Shown: positions 41,861 through 51,358, numbered from the stretch's first letter. The stretch is DNA of 64,000 bases from UBA2589 sp965223235 (GCA_965223235.1 CBDCVV010000004.1:95916-159915); one strand, 5' to 3'. Notes: generated by a model not told the origin, from the letters alone. A program made the numbers and translations.

Positions 41861-42395
41861 CTTGCTCGAGTGTGGTGCCGCCAGGTAGCTCCATTCGTCC
41901 ACCGAGTTGGAGCATCAACGGCAGCGCGTCCAAGTAGTCGGCGCCCCGGATGATTCGGTCGCCTCGGAGTTCTAGGATCGTGACCCCGTTCGTCACTACC
42001 TCTCTTCCGGTACCGACGGTGACCTGACCCGACATCGGTCGTGCTTGCACTGCGGAGAAGACCCACTCTACGACGGCTCCGTCCGTCGTACCGTGCACCT
42101 GACCGACATTCCAGAAGACGTCGTCCGCCCAATCGTGGGTAGAAGTCAGATAGCTGATGATCTCGGTCACGCCCTGGTACGTGTGTTGGTTGGCAAAGTC
42201 GTCGAAGGTGGCCTCGGGCCAAAAGAGGCTCTCTGCCATGAACGCATCTCCGCTTGCACGAGCTTCGAAGAGCGTTCGGACTAGGAGCTCAGCCTGCCTC
42301 GCCTCCTCTTCGGCGGAGGGGGCGATGCAACCCACTCCGAGAATCGGGAAGAGTAGGGTTAGCCAGGCAGATCTCTGTCGAAGACGCGCATTCAT
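41841..42395 (-). CDS. SnoaL/NTF2-like lipoprotein
   Basis: A 184-residue protein with a lipoprotein signal (lipobox ILGVGC) and an NTF2/SnoaL-like fold: helical EARQAELLVRTLFEARASGD, a WPEATFDDF turn, then strands (GAVVEWVFSAVQ, TNGVTILELRGDRIIRGADYLD). Such cone-shaped domains bind small hydrophobic ligands; catalytic residues vary. It overlaps the downstream kinase-like gene by about 20 bases and sits 37 bases from an amidohydrolase that itself carries a similar C-terminal domain. Confidence 0.72.
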   Translation of the reverse strand: MNARLRQRSAWLTLLFPILGVGCIAPSAEEEARQAELLVRTLFEARASGDAFMAESLFWPEATFDDFANQHTYQGVTEIISYLTSTHDWADDVFWNVGQVHGTTDGAVVEWVFSAVQARPMSGQVTVGTGREVVTNGVTILELRGDRIIRGADYLDALPLMLQLGGRMELPGGTTLEQDGQVGR

Positions 42396-42432
42396 GGTGA
42401 GATAGTAGCAGTCGGCGCGCCCGAACTCTGCC

Positions 42433-44184
42433 TCAGCGAGGGTAGTTCGCCATGTTCACGTGCGAGATTCGGTACCCGGCCGGCTCCCGTCGGATGATGA
42501 GCGTGATCGGCCCTCGAGCCTCCCCTTCCTGCGTCACGCGGTTCCCGAATCTCCATACTCCGCTGACCGCTACCACGTCGTCTCCCTGATCTGAGAACAC
42601 CGTGTTCTCGAGCCAGAGTTCTCCTTCCGAGGGGCGTCCACCGACCCGAAAGCCCAACCCTGCGTAGTAGGCTTCGACGGCTGCGAAGCCTTCGAGGGGA
42701 CCCTCTCTATCGTGAGCGAGATAGGTAAGCGAGCCGGCGCGCGAGAGCGCGTTCGATAGAAGAGCTGAGTCGTACCGCCGCCACGCCGACAACCATTGAT
42801 CAATGGTCTGCTCGGGACTCTGTGGCCCGACTGCGGTGACTTCGACGTCCTGCGCTACGGTCCTCGGCCGATACACCGATCGATCGAACCGCTCTCCGTT
42901 CTTCCATACCGCGCGAACGGTGCGGAGATTGGAGATGTCCGCGAGTGGATCATCTTGGAGGAGGACGAAGGTCACGGGCCGCCCGTGCCCGAGGGAGCCG
43001 TGGGTTTCCTCGATTCCGATCGCCCGTGCCGCGACAGACGTAGCCGAAGCGAGGGCCGCGGCGGGGCTCATCCCCGCGTGGTCTACGAGCTCCTCGAGCT
43101 CGATGACGAGGGCCGGGTACGGGTCGTCAGCGGGGGTGTTGAAGTCTGTCCCCGCGACAATCGGGATTCCTTCTCTGTGCGCCCGCGCAACCAACGATCG
43201 GGCGAATCCCGTGTCACAATGGTCCGTTACCGGGTTAGGCCGATCCTGCGAGTACATTGCGAGTGTGGCGTCGAGCATCGTGCCCTCGCGGCGCATCGCT
43301 TCGAACAGCTGGGTGAAGATCGGTGAATCGGCCGTGAAGTTGCCGTAGGCCGGGACTTCGTCGTGGTGATACTCAGTCGGCGCATCGGCCATGCCTTCCC
43401 ACGCGAGACGGCACGCGTGTGAGATGACGTCGACCCCGGCGTTCACCACGTCCATCGGACGCGTCGGAAAGACCATGCTGTGTGCCCACACCTGGAGATC
43501 CTGCGCGTGCGCTTCGCTTGTGATCGCGGCGACCTCGGCGGGTTCGAGGTTGGCGTAGATCTTCACGCCCGTCGCGTAGGTGCCCTTCGCTCGTGCCACA
43601 GCGCGCACCAGATCGGTCTCCGGAGTGATCGCCTGCATCCAAGAGACTTCGCCCGCCACCTCGCCGGCCGCAGAGGATTGCGGCCTGGGGTCATCGAGGA
43701 ACGAGGGCCCCGACATCAATGCCGAGAAGTAGACATCCGGAGCGGCGATCTGACCGAGGCGAGAATCTCGGGCAAGCGAGGCGAGCGCCCTTCCGTCGCC
43801 GGCCATGTCGCGCACCGCGGTGATCCCGGAGAAGAGCATTCGGCGTAGCGCGTTCTCAGCGGCATCTCGGTTCGGTACGGTAGCGAGGTGTACGTGTGAG
43901 TCGATGAGTCCGGGAATGACGTACCCGCCACCAAGGTTGGTGACGATCGCGTCCATCGGCGCGTTGGGTCCTGAAAGGAGCTCGAGCCGGGTCGAGATCG
44001 TAAGGATCTCGTTTCCGCGGACGGCGATGGCAGCGTCTGGGATTGGAGGACCGCCACGACCGTCGATCAAGGTGAAGCCGTACAGAACCTCCAGAGGAGC
44101 TCGGTTCTGGGCCTCCAATAGGGAGGGACCCACACCTATGAGGAGAGCGATGACAAGGACTGGGTGGACTTTCTCTCGCTTCAT
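42433..44184 (-). CDS. Exported amidohydrolase with C-terminal SnoaL/NTF2-like domain
   Basis: A 583-residue protein. The ATG at 44184 gives a clean signal peptide (VLVIALLIGVGPSLLEAQ); the longer frame does not. Residues about 30-420 are an imidazolonepropionase/prolidase-like metal-dependent amidohydrolase: GLIDSHVHLA (H-x-H), VWAHSM, ISHAC and AGTDFN hold the metal ligands. The last 130 residues form an NTF2/SnoaL-like domain (SPEQTIDQWLSAWRRYDSAL, then strands). Exported amidohydrolases of this kind cleave cyclic or peptide-like amides, but the substrate is unknown. Confidence 0.8.
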   Translation of the reverse strand: MKREKVHPVLVIALLIGVGPSLLEAQNRAPLEVLYGFTLIDGRGGPPIPDAAIAVRGNEILTISTRLELLSGPNAPMDAIVTNLGGGYVIPGLIDSHVHLATVPNRDAAENALRRMLFSGITAVRDMAGDGRALASLARDSRLGQIAAPDVYFSALMSGPSFLDDPRPQSSAAGEVAGEVSWMQAITPETDLVRAVARAKGTYATGVKIYANLEPAEVAAITSEAHAQDLQVWAHSMVFPTRPMDVVNAGVDVISHACRLAWEGMADAPTEYHHDEVPAYGNFTADSPIFTQLFEAMRREGTMLDATLAMYSQDRPNPVTDHCDTGFARSLVARAHREGIPIVAGTDFNTPADDPYPALVIELEELVDHAGMSPAAALASATSVAARAIGIEETHGSLGHGRPVTFVLLQDDPLADISNLRTVRAVWKNGERFDRSVYRPRTVAQDVEVTAVGPQSPEQTIDQWLSAWRRYDSALLSNALSRAGSLTYLAHDREGPLEGFAAVEAYYAGLGFRVGGRPSEGELWLENTVFSDQGDDVVAVSGVWRFGNRVTQEGEARGPITLIIRREPAGYRISHVNMANYPR

Positions 44185-44280
44185 CGCAGGGCGTGTGGAA
44201 GGAGTGCATTCGCCCCAATGCATAGGGACGGTTCCGCTACGCCAACACTCAACGCCACGGCCGGTACAGCAAGAGAAACC

Positions 44281-45135
44281 TTAGTCGTCGTCCCCGAGAT
44301 CGAGACCGACACCGGTCGGAGTCATGACTAGCGTTGGTAGGATCGTGCGCACCCTGGACGCCGCGAAGTGAGCCAGTGCTTCGTCGGCCCCGGAGAACGC
44401 TGTGAGCTGTTCGATCGTCTTGATGGTTGGAAAAACCATGGGCAGCCGACCGGCGTCGAGGCGGTCGAGTGCTGCTGACGGGGTGATCCACATCGCATCG
44501 GTCATCTCGCGCGGGTCGACGATGGGCGTCGAACCGGCGGGGACTTTGGCCGCGAAGAATCGTGTGTCGTACCGGCGCGGCTCGGGCTTCGGCGTAATCC
44601 AATGGGCGATGTACTCAATGGCCCCACCATCGATCCGAAGCCGCGACGACTCGAGGACCTCGGCGAAGGTGACCTCGTCGTCCATGAGCCTGCGTCGCAG
44701 CTCGTCTACGGACGAGTCTTCCGCCGCGGTGGGGGGGTGTACCCCCGTGTTCGAACGGGCGACAAGGAGGCCGGTCTCTTCGAAAGACTCTCTGAGCGCC
44801 GCCATGTAGTACGCGATCGCGGGCGGATCCGCGTCGTGCAACGATAGTCGATCGGCAGCAGATGACTCGGTGAGTCCATCGGCTAGTGCCGTGCCGTCGA
44901 TCGCCGCGTCCGTAGCATCGACCCGGCCTCCGGGAAATACGTAGGCCCCGGGCACGAAGCCGGCGCTCCTGTTTCGGCGCATGAGGAGGACCTCGAGGCC
45001 GCTCGCGCCGTCTCTCAAGAGCACGATCGTGGCTGCCGCTCGAGGTGTAGCAGGAGTCTCAGGCGGGTGGTCGATCTGTCGGGCGAATCCCTCTGGCAGC
45101 CGGTCGAGGGGAATCACGAAGTCTCGATCTGTCAT
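44281..45135 (-). CDS. NUDIX hydrolase, NUDT19-like
   Basis: A 284-residue NUDIX protein. The Nudix box is interrupted: FPGGRVD near the start of the box is separated from RESFEETGLL by about 40 residues, as in the NUDT19/RP2p group that hydrolyses CoA and acyl-CoA. The N-terminal IVLLRDGASGLEVLLMRRN and EYIAHWITP also fit. The long frame upstream is inside the gamma-glutamyltransferase gene; the ATG at 45135 overlaps that gene's stop (TAATG). Confidence 0.8.
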   Translation of the reverse strand: MTDRDFVIPLDRLPEGFARQIDHPPETPATPRAAATIVLLRDGASGLEVLLMRRNRSAGFVPGAYVFPGGRVDATDAAIDGTALADGLTESSAADRLSLHDADPPAIAYYMAALRESFEETGLLVARSNTGVHPPTAAEDSSVDELRRRLMDDEVTFAEVLESSRLRIDGGAIEYIAHWITPKPEPRRYDTRFFAAKVPAGSTPIVDPREMTDAMWITPSAALDRLDAGRLPMVFPTIKTIEQLTAFSGADEALAHFAASRVRTILPTLVMTPTGVGLDLGDDD

Positions 45136-46835
45136 TAGCGACCGGCCGCCATCCCGTCTTTTCGTGGGTCCGAGGCGGCTGCCCATCCGCGGGCGAGCTT
45201 CAAGACGGCCTGACCTCCCCCGAAGGCAACACCCACCGGATCGCGTAGCTCGTGGCCAAGGCGCTCCAACTCTGCCGCGACGGATGGGTCGAGATTCTCG
45301 ATGGCCACGGACGTCCCGCTGAAGTGTCGGAAGCGCGCGGCGTCGATCGCCTCCTGAGGATCCATCCCGTACTCGACGAGGTTGAGGAGAACCTGTACGT
45401 GTCCTTGCGGTTGCATCGAGCCACCCATGACACCGAAAGCCAACCACGGCTCTCCGTCTCTGGTTGCGAAGGCGGGAATGATGGTGTGAAAGGGGCGCTT
45501 GTTGGGGGCGATACGATTCGGGTGCCCCTCATCCAGGGTGAATCCGGAGCCTCGGTTCTGGAGAACGACTCCGGTGCCGGGGACTACGACTCGGGAGCCG
45601 AAGTATCCGTAGATCGAGTTGATGAACGAGATCATGTTTCCGTGACGGTCGGCCACGGTTAGGTAGATCGTTTCCGAGTCGGTAACGAGGTGCCCGGGGT
45701 CGGGTCGGTCAGCGGCCTTCGTCGGATCGATCAGTGCGGCTCGTCGCCGCAAGTAGGATTCATCGAGCAGCGCTTCGGGGGAGACATCCATGTGATCCGG
45801 GTCGGCGACATACCGAGCCAGATCGGCGTGGGCCAGCTTCTTCGCCTCGATGAGTGTGTGCAGATACTCGGCCGAGTTGTGGCGCATCGTCGAGAAGTCG
45901 ACATCCTCGAGCATCTTGAGCATCTGGAGGGCGGCGATCCCTTGGCCGGCCGGCGGGAGCTCGTAAAGCGTGTAGTTCTTGTAGTTGACGCTGAGAGGCT
46001 CGACCCACCTCGGCTCGTGGTTCGCGAGGTCTTCCAACGTGAGGTATCCACCTAACTCATCCAAGCCGCGGACGAAGTCGGCGCCGAGCGCTCCCCCATA
46101 AAAGGTGGAGGGTCCCTCGCGCGCGATCCGGCGGAAGGTCTCGGCCAGGTCCGGATTCCTGAACCAGTCGCCGGCTTCAGGAGCCTCGCCGTCGATAAGA
46201 AAGGTCGCCGCCGCCCCGGGATCCCGCCGGAGTCCCTCGACCGTGCCGGCCCAATCCTGAGCAATGATCGGCGTGACCGGGAAGCCCTCTTCGGCGATCC
46301 GAATCGCCGGTTCGAGAACCTCGGCGAGAGAATGCGTGCCGTAACTCTCAACAAGGAGGGACCATCCGGACAGGGCGCCCGGAACCGTCACCGAACGGGC
46401 GCCACTGCCCGGCACCCGCGTTGCGCCCTCCGCGAGGAGCGCATCGACGTCGACCTTGGAACCCGATTTACCACTCGCGTCGAGTCCGACCAAGCGCTGC
46501 TCTTCGGCATCCCAGAGGATGGCGAACATGTCGCCACCCATGCCCGTCATGTGGGGTTCGGTAACGTTGAGCACGGCTGCCGCCGCGACGGCCGCATCGA
46601 TGGCGTTTCCTCCTTGTTCGAGGATCCGGATCGCTGCTCCCGTGGCTAGGGGCTGGCTCGTGGCTGCGACACCGTTGGGGGCGTACACGGTCGACCGACC
46701 TGATTGTGTTGCGGGGCTGGTGACAGGTCCGGTCATCTGGGAGTTCGCTTGGGCGAGGACAGGTGGGGACAGGGTAAGGGACAGCAGCGCAACAGCTGTC
46801 GCGATCGTCCCTAGCGGGAGTTGGTGGCGCCGCAT
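45135..46835 (-). CDS. Gamma-glutamyltransferase
   Basis: A 566-residue exported Ntn-hydrolase with a signal peptide (ALLSLTLSPPVLAQ), GGNAIDAAVAAAAVLNVTEPHM, MGGDMF, and the autoprocessing region SETIYLTVADRHGN followed by NQ-type GSGFTLDEGH. The enzyme self-cleaves at a threonine to give two subunits and transfers or hydrolyses gamma-glutamyl groups, for example of glutathione. The catalytic threonine context (ETIYLTV) is like that of YwrD-type enzymes, not E. coli Ggt (TTHFSV). It neighbours a NUDIX gene and an MBL gene on the same strand. Confidence 0.88.
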   Translation of the reverse strand: MRRHQLPLGTIATAVALLSLTLSPPVLAQANSQMTGPVTSPATQSGRSTVYAPNGVAATSQPLATGAAIRILEQGGNAIDAAVAAAAVLNVTEPHMTGMGGDMFAILWDAEEQRLVGLDASGKSGSKVDVDALLAEGATRVPGSGARSVTVPGALSGWSLLVESYGTHSLAEVLEPAIRIAEEGFPVTPIIAQDWAGTVEGLRRDPGAAATFLIDGEAPEAGDWFRNPDLAETFRRIAREGPSTFYGGALGADFVRGLDELGGYLTLEDLANHEPRWVEPLSVNYKNYTLYELPPAGQGIAALQMLKMLEDVDFSTMRHNSAEYLHTLIEAKKLAHADLARYVADPDHMDVSPEALLDESYLRRRAALIDPTKAADRPDPGHLVTDSETIYLTVADRHGNMISFINSIYGYFGSRVVVPGTGVVLQNRGSGFTLDEGHPNRIAPNKRPFHTIIPAFATRDGEPWLAFGVMGGSMQPQGHVQVLLNLVEYGMDPQEAIDAARFRHFSGTSVAIENLDPSVAAELERLGHELRDPVGVAFGGGQAVLKLARGWAAASDPRKDGMAAGR

Positions 46836-46837
46836 GG

Positions 46838-47485
46838 TCAGCCTTCCTTGGAAGTCGTTCTCGAGTGTATACGGTCCAAAACCTGGACACGCCTCGAAAA
46901 CGTGTGAGCGAGCCGGTCGATGTCTTCCTCGGATCCGTGCGGATCACCCCAGCGGATCGGGACGATCACCTCTGCCCCGCACGCTTCGCCGGCCTTAGCG
47001 GCATCTTCCGCATTCATCGTGTAGTGGCCGTCTACCGGCAAGAAGGCTACGTCACACCGGATTCCCGCCATCGATGGCAGGAAGTCAGTGTCTCCGGCGT
47101 GATAAAAGGTGGTCGCGCCCACCGTGAAGACGTACCCCAACCACCCTTGGTCAGCCGGGTGGAACTTCTTGTCTACGTTGTGGGCGGGTACTGCCAAGAC
47201 GTCGAGTCCGTCGAGGTGAAGCATGTCACCCGGTCGCATGAGGTGGTCTGCGTCTTCGAGTTGCTTCTTCATCGAGGCGGGCGCGATCAGTACCGTGCGG
47301 TCTCCACGGACCCGAGCGATGTCCTCTTCGGAGAAGTTGTCGAAATGGGGGTGTGTCAGGAGGATGAAGTCGGCTTCCGACGCTTCCTCGATCCCAGAGG
47401 GATCGACATGCACCTCGATCCCGGCTCGCCGAATCCGGACCGACGAACCCCGAAACCATGTGATACCCGCTAGAGGATCGTGCAT
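46838..47485 (-). CDS. Metallo-beta-lactamase-fold hydrolase, UlaG-like, with altered zinc motif
   Basis: A 215-residue MBL protein related to UlaG/UPF0173-type hydrolases. The metal motif is THPHFDNF: H-x-H-x-D is kept, but the following His is Asn. Other metal-site regions are AHNVD, HAGDTDFLP and the TMNAEDAAKAGE segment. The altered position may leave one zinc site weak. It lies two bases from the gamma-glutamyltransferase start, so the two are probably co-transcribed. The substrate is unknown. Confidence 0.75.
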   Translation of the reverse strand: MHDPLAGITWFRGSSVRIRRAGIEVHVDPSGIEEASEADFILLTHPHFDNFSEEDIARVRGDRTVLIAPASMKKQLEDADHLMRPGDMLHLDGLDVLAVPAHNVDKKFHPADQGWLGYVFTVGATTFYHAGDTDFLPSMAGIRCDVAFLPVDGHYTMNAEDAAKAGEACGAEVIVPIRWGDPHGSEEDIDRLAHTFSRRVQVLDRIHSRTTSKEG

Positions 47486-47757
47486 GTTCGAGTCCGCCGC
47501 GGTGGCGCTGGTGAACAGGAGGTGCCAACCTAACCGCCCGCGCCGTGGGGAAAAAGTGGCACAAGTTGCGGCTCGGCCACGTCAGATTGGCAGAACTCCC
47601 CTGCGTTCTCGGCGCGTTTTCGGGCCATATTCCTGGCAAGCATCGTGCACACGTGGGGACGCTCCGGCGGCCTCTAATACGTCGGAGTCGACATCTGTCT
47701 GAGAACCCGCCAACCTCTGACCCGAGCGGTACGGAGGAAAAGGACGAGGAAGCCCCC

Positions 47758-50280
47758 ATGGCTGAGCGCTTCACACTCCCTGTGCTCCCACTCCGTGACA
47801 CGGTCGTGTACCCAGGTGTCGCCGTGCCCATTCAGGCGGGCCGACCCGGTACGGTCGAAGCCGTCCAAGAGGCACTCGACGGAGACCGCCGACTCTTCGC
47901 CGTCGCGCAACGGGAGAACGTAGACGACCCGGCGCCCGAGTACTTGTACACGATCGGGACCGTGGTGCGAATCATTCAGACGCACCGGGTCCGGGGTGGA
48001 GTGCAGTTGCTCGTGCAGGGCGAGGGTCGCGCACAAGCCCTCTCGTACGACAAAGACGGTCAGGCGATGCTCAACGCGGTTCTCCTGGAGATGGAGACAC
48101 TGCCTCCTCGGGAGCCAGAGGACCCCACCTTCCAGGCACTGGACGGTGAGCTTCGCGATCGAGCCGCCGAGCTCGGTACACGCAGAGGCGTGCCCGCCGA
48201 GGCACTGAACCAACTCATCCAGGGAGTCGACGAATCGGGTCCCTTCGCCGACCTCGTCGCTTTCTATCTCGAACTCGAGACGCCCGACAAGCAGGAGCTT
48301 CTCGAACTTCTCGATGACGAAGAACGGATGCGTGCGTGCCTCCTAGCCGTCGAGCGCGAGTTGGCCCGAATCGACGCCCAGGAAGACATCCAAGCCAAGG
48401 TCCAGTCCGAGTTGGGCGAGCGTCAGCGCGAGATGCTCCTTCGCGAACAGCTCAAGGCGATCCAGAAGGAGCTGGGAGAGGAAGAAGAGCGAGACGATGT
48501 CGAGGAGATGCGACAGCGGATCGAAGAGCTGAAGCTCACCGAAGAGCAGCGGACCGAAGTCGACAGGGAGCTTCGCCGCCTCGAACGCACGAGTCCCCAG
48601 TCAGCCGAGTATCAGGTCATCCGCACGTTCCTGGAGTGGATTACAGAGCTCCCCTGGGATGAGCGGAGCGTGGAGAAGATCGACCTCTCCAAAGCGGAAG
48701 AAATTCTTCACGAGGACCACTACGGCCTGGAGGACGTGAAGGACCGGGTCCTAGAGTTCTTGGCTGTGCGGAAGCTCGCGCTCGATCGTGCGGACGAGGA
48801 GAGCGATTCCGATCGTGAGGATGATGAGAGGGTCGACGCGGGACGCGGCCCGATCTTGCTTTTCGTCGGCCCACCCGGCGTCGGAAAGACATCGATCGCT
48901 CAATCCATCGCGCGGTCTCTTGGGCGCGAATACGTGCGCATCTCGTTGGGAGGTGCGCGCGACGAGGCCGATATCCGTGGACACCGTCGCACCTACGTCG
49001 GTGCGATGCCCGGACGGATTATCCAAGGCATGCGGACGGCAAAGAAGAAGAATCCTGTCTTCCTACTCGACGAAGTCGACAAGCTCGGGGCTTCCTTCCA
49101 AGGAGACCCCAGCTCAGCCCTCCTCGAAGTGTTGGACCCGGCTCAGAACTCCACCTTCGTCGATCACTATTTGGGGATCCCCTTCGATCTCTCCGAAGTC
49201 CTCTTTGTTGCGACCGCGAACTACCTCGACCGGATCCCCGGCCCGCTGCTCGATCGGATGGAGCGCGTGGACTTCTCCGGCTACACGGAGGCCGAGAAGC
49301 TCGAGATCGTGAAGCGGTACCTGCTGCGGAGACAACGCAACGAGAACAGTCTGACAGAAGAAGAGCTGAGGATGAGCGACGACTCGATCCTCACGGTCAT
49401 CCAGAACTACACCCGAGAGGCCGGCGTTCGGCAGCTCGAGCGAGAGGTAGGGAAGTTCGCGAGGAAGGTTGCGCGGCGGATCGCAGGCGGGAAGCTCGAC
49501 AAGATCGATGCGACCCCGGACGATGTGCGTGAACTGCTCGGTCGTCCTCGGGTGCATCCGGAACGGATGGCTGACGACGATACGCGTGGCGTAGCCACCG
49601 GCATGTTCTATACGCCGATGGGCGGGGACATCATGTTCGTCGAGGCGAGCGTGATGCCTGGAGACGGCGGTTTCGTTCTGACCGGACAGCTCGGAGATGT
49701 CATGAAAGAGTCTGCTCGAGCGGCTCTTTCATTCGCCAAAGCGAACTCGAAGCGGCTGGGCATTCCTGAGGACTCCCTGCGTGGGCGAGAGATCCATATC
49801 CACGTGCCAGCGGGTGCGATTCCAAAAGACGGACCATCGGCGGGAATCACGATGGCGACCGCTCTGGTATCGGCGGTCTCCGGACGGAAAGTCCGCCGGG
49901 ATGTCTCCATGACCGGCGAGCTGACGCTGACTGGAAGAGTCCTCCCGATTGGGGGGGTCAAGGAGAAGGTGCTCGGGGCGGTCCGCGCGGGTATCCGCGA
50001 GATCATTCTTCCGATCGATAACGAAGCGGACATGGATGACATCCCGGCCGAGGTGAGGGATCAGGTGAAGTTCCATCTCGCCGAGACGTTGGACGACGTC
50101 ATCGACGTTGCCCTCAGCAACGGATCTCCCAGCGGACGGAAGCGGGCTCGTAAGACGACGGGCGCGAAGAAGGTTGCTGCCACTAAGAACTCAGCTGCGA
50201 AGAAGAAGACGGCGCCGAAGAAGAAGACCGCTAAGAAGAAGCCGACCAGGAAGAAGACGCCCGCCAAGAAGAAGGCTTGA
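47758..50280 (+). CDS. lon: ATP-dependent protease Lon with lysine-rich C-terminal tail
   Basis: An 840-residue LonA protease: substrate-recognition N-domain, coiled-coil, AAA+ with Walker A GPPGVGKT (371-378), and the S16 protease domain with catalytic Ser694 in KDGPSAG and the Lys in GGVKEK (about 737). The last 49 residues hold 19 lysines with Ala, Thr and Pro in a histone-H1-like pattern (KKKTAPKKKTAKKKP), beyond the normal Lon end. Lon degrades misfolded and regulatory proteins. The open frame extends to 47545, but ATG 47758 has GGAGGAAAAGGACGAGG upstream. The 272-base leader shows no recognisable heat-shock operator. Confidence 0.95.
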   Translation: MAERFTLPVLPLRDTVVYPGVAVPIQAGRPGTVEAVQEALDGDRRLFAVAQRENVDDPAPEYLYTIGTVVRIIQTHRVRGGVQLLVQGEGRAQALSYDKDGQAMLNAVLLEMETLPPREPEDPTFQALDGELRDRAAELGTRRGVPAEALNQLIQGVDESGPFADLVAFYLELETPDKQELLELLDDEERMRACLLAVERELARIDAQEDIQAKVQSELGERQREMLLREQLKAIQKELGEEEERDDVEEMRQRIEELKLTEEQRTEVDRELRRLERTSPQSAEYQVIRTFLEWITELPWDERSVEKIDLSKAEEILHEDHYGLEDVKDRVLEFLAVRKLALDRADEESDSDREDDERVDAGRGPILLFVGPPGVGKTSIAQSIARSLGREYVRISLGGARDEADIRGHRRTYVGAMPGRIIQGMRTAKKKNPVFLLDEVDKLGASFQGDPSSALLEVLDPAQNSTFVDHYLGIPFDLSEVLFVATANYLDRIPGPLLDRMERVDFSGYTEAEKLEIVKRYLLRRQRNENSLTEEELRMSDDSILTVIQNYTREAGVRQLEREVGKFARKVARRIAGGKLDKIDATPDDVRELLGRPRVHPERMADDDTRGVATGMFYTPMGGDIMFVEASVMPGDGGFVLTGQLGDVMKESARAALSFAKANSKRLGIPEDSLRGREIHIHVPAGAIPKDGPSAGITMATALVSAVSGRKVRRDVSMTGELTLTGRVLPIGGVKEKVLGAVRAGIREIILPIDNEADMDDIPAEVRDQVKFHLAETLDDVIDVALSNGSPSGRKRARKTTGAKKVAATKNSAAKKKTAPKKKTAKKKPTRKKTPAKKKA

Positions 50281-50296
50281 CCGCAAACGAGAGAGG

Positions 50297-51358
50297 CTAG
50301 CGAACGGTGATCGTTCCGGGGCTTCCCTCGCGCACGGCCCCGATGACCCAGGCGCTCGAGCCGTGCGCCTCGAGTTCCGTCAATAGCAAGTCGAGATCCG
50401 CCTTGGGCACGCTCATCAAGAGCCCGCCCGAGGTCTGAGCGTCGGCCAGCGCCGTGCGGACGACCGGATCGACGTCATCCGAAAAGATGACATCGCTCGA
50501 CACGTCCTCGAGGTTCCGGCGGGTGCCGCCGGGGATGTGGCCGTCCGCGATGAGAGCATCGATTCCCGGTAAGAGCGGAATCGCATCGGCGCTTAATTCG
50601 GCGCTTACGCCGGAGGCCCTGAGGAGGGTGCGAAGGTGGCCGAGGAGGCCGAAGCCCGTCACATCCGTCGCAGCCCGAATCCCGGTACGACTCATGACCG
50701 TCGCAGCGTCTCGGTTCAAGGTCGTCATGACGCGGACGGCCTCCCGAATCACCGACTCCGACGCTTGGTCCTTCTTGATTGCGGTGGCGACGATTCCGGT
50801 TCCTAGCGGCTTCGTGAGGACGAGCGAGTCGCCCGCTTCGGCGTTCCCATTCGTAACCATCCGTGCTGGGTCCACCTCGCCGATCACGACGAGCCCGAAC
50901 TTGGGCTCCGGGTCGTCGATCGAGTGTCCGCCTAACGTAGGTACCCCGACACGCCCTGTGACCTCACTCGCTCCCCTCAGGATCTCACCGAGGATCCCCT
51001 CCGAGAGTAGCCGGCGGGGGAAGCCCACGAGGTTTAAGACAAAGAGCGGTCGACCCCCCATCGCATAGACATCGCTTAGGGCGTTTGTAGCCGCGATTCG
51101 GCCGAAGTCGTACGGGTCGTCTACGATGGGCGTAAAAAAATCCACCGTGACGACCAGCGCACGGTCTTCGGAGAGTCGATACACAGCAGCATCGTCCCCA
51201 GTCGCGAGGCCGACGAGGGTATTCGGGTCATCCACGGGAACCACGTGACGCAGAACCTGCGTCAGTTCGGACATGCCGAGCTTACACGCTCAACCCGCTC
51301 CGTGACTGAGCTGGGATAGCCGGATCTCCGGCCTCTTATCCCTGGGCTCGTCCGCCAT
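50297..51358 (-). CDS. selD: Selenide, water dikinase SelD, selenoprotein with Sec at residue 23 (TGA at 51292-51290)
   Basis: SelD makes selenophosphate from selenide and ATP for selenocysteine and selenouridine synthesis. The 353-residue reading given here passes through an in-frame TGA. Around it the peptide is LSHGAG-U-ACKLG, aligning with E. coli HGAGCGCKIS, so the TGA falls exactly on catalytic Cys17 (here Sec23) and the essential lysine is Lys26. Starting at the ATG after the TGA (51274) would lose the active site. The ATG at 51358 has a perfect AAGGAGGTG Shine-Dalgarno five bases upstream. Downstream motifs (TGDDAAV, DVTGFGLLGHL) confirm the family. A hairpin follows the TGA. Confidence 0.92.
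51261..51285 (-). promoter_or_regulatory. Candidate bacterial SECIS element in selD
   Basis: Starting five bases after the TGA, GTAAGCTCGG and CCGAACTGAC pair around a CATGT loop: four base pairs next to the loop, then further pairs broken by C-A and A-G mismatches. Position and size fit bacterial SECIS elements, which direct selenocysteine insertion from just downstream of UGA. The apical loop also contains the ATG that a standard gene caller would choose. Fold stability was not computed. Confidence 0.6.

Noticed and set aside
47557..47569. TGGCAC...TTGC upstream of lon as a sigma54 promoter
   Set aside because: The two halves are only three bases apart, not five, so the GG and GC elements would be out of register.
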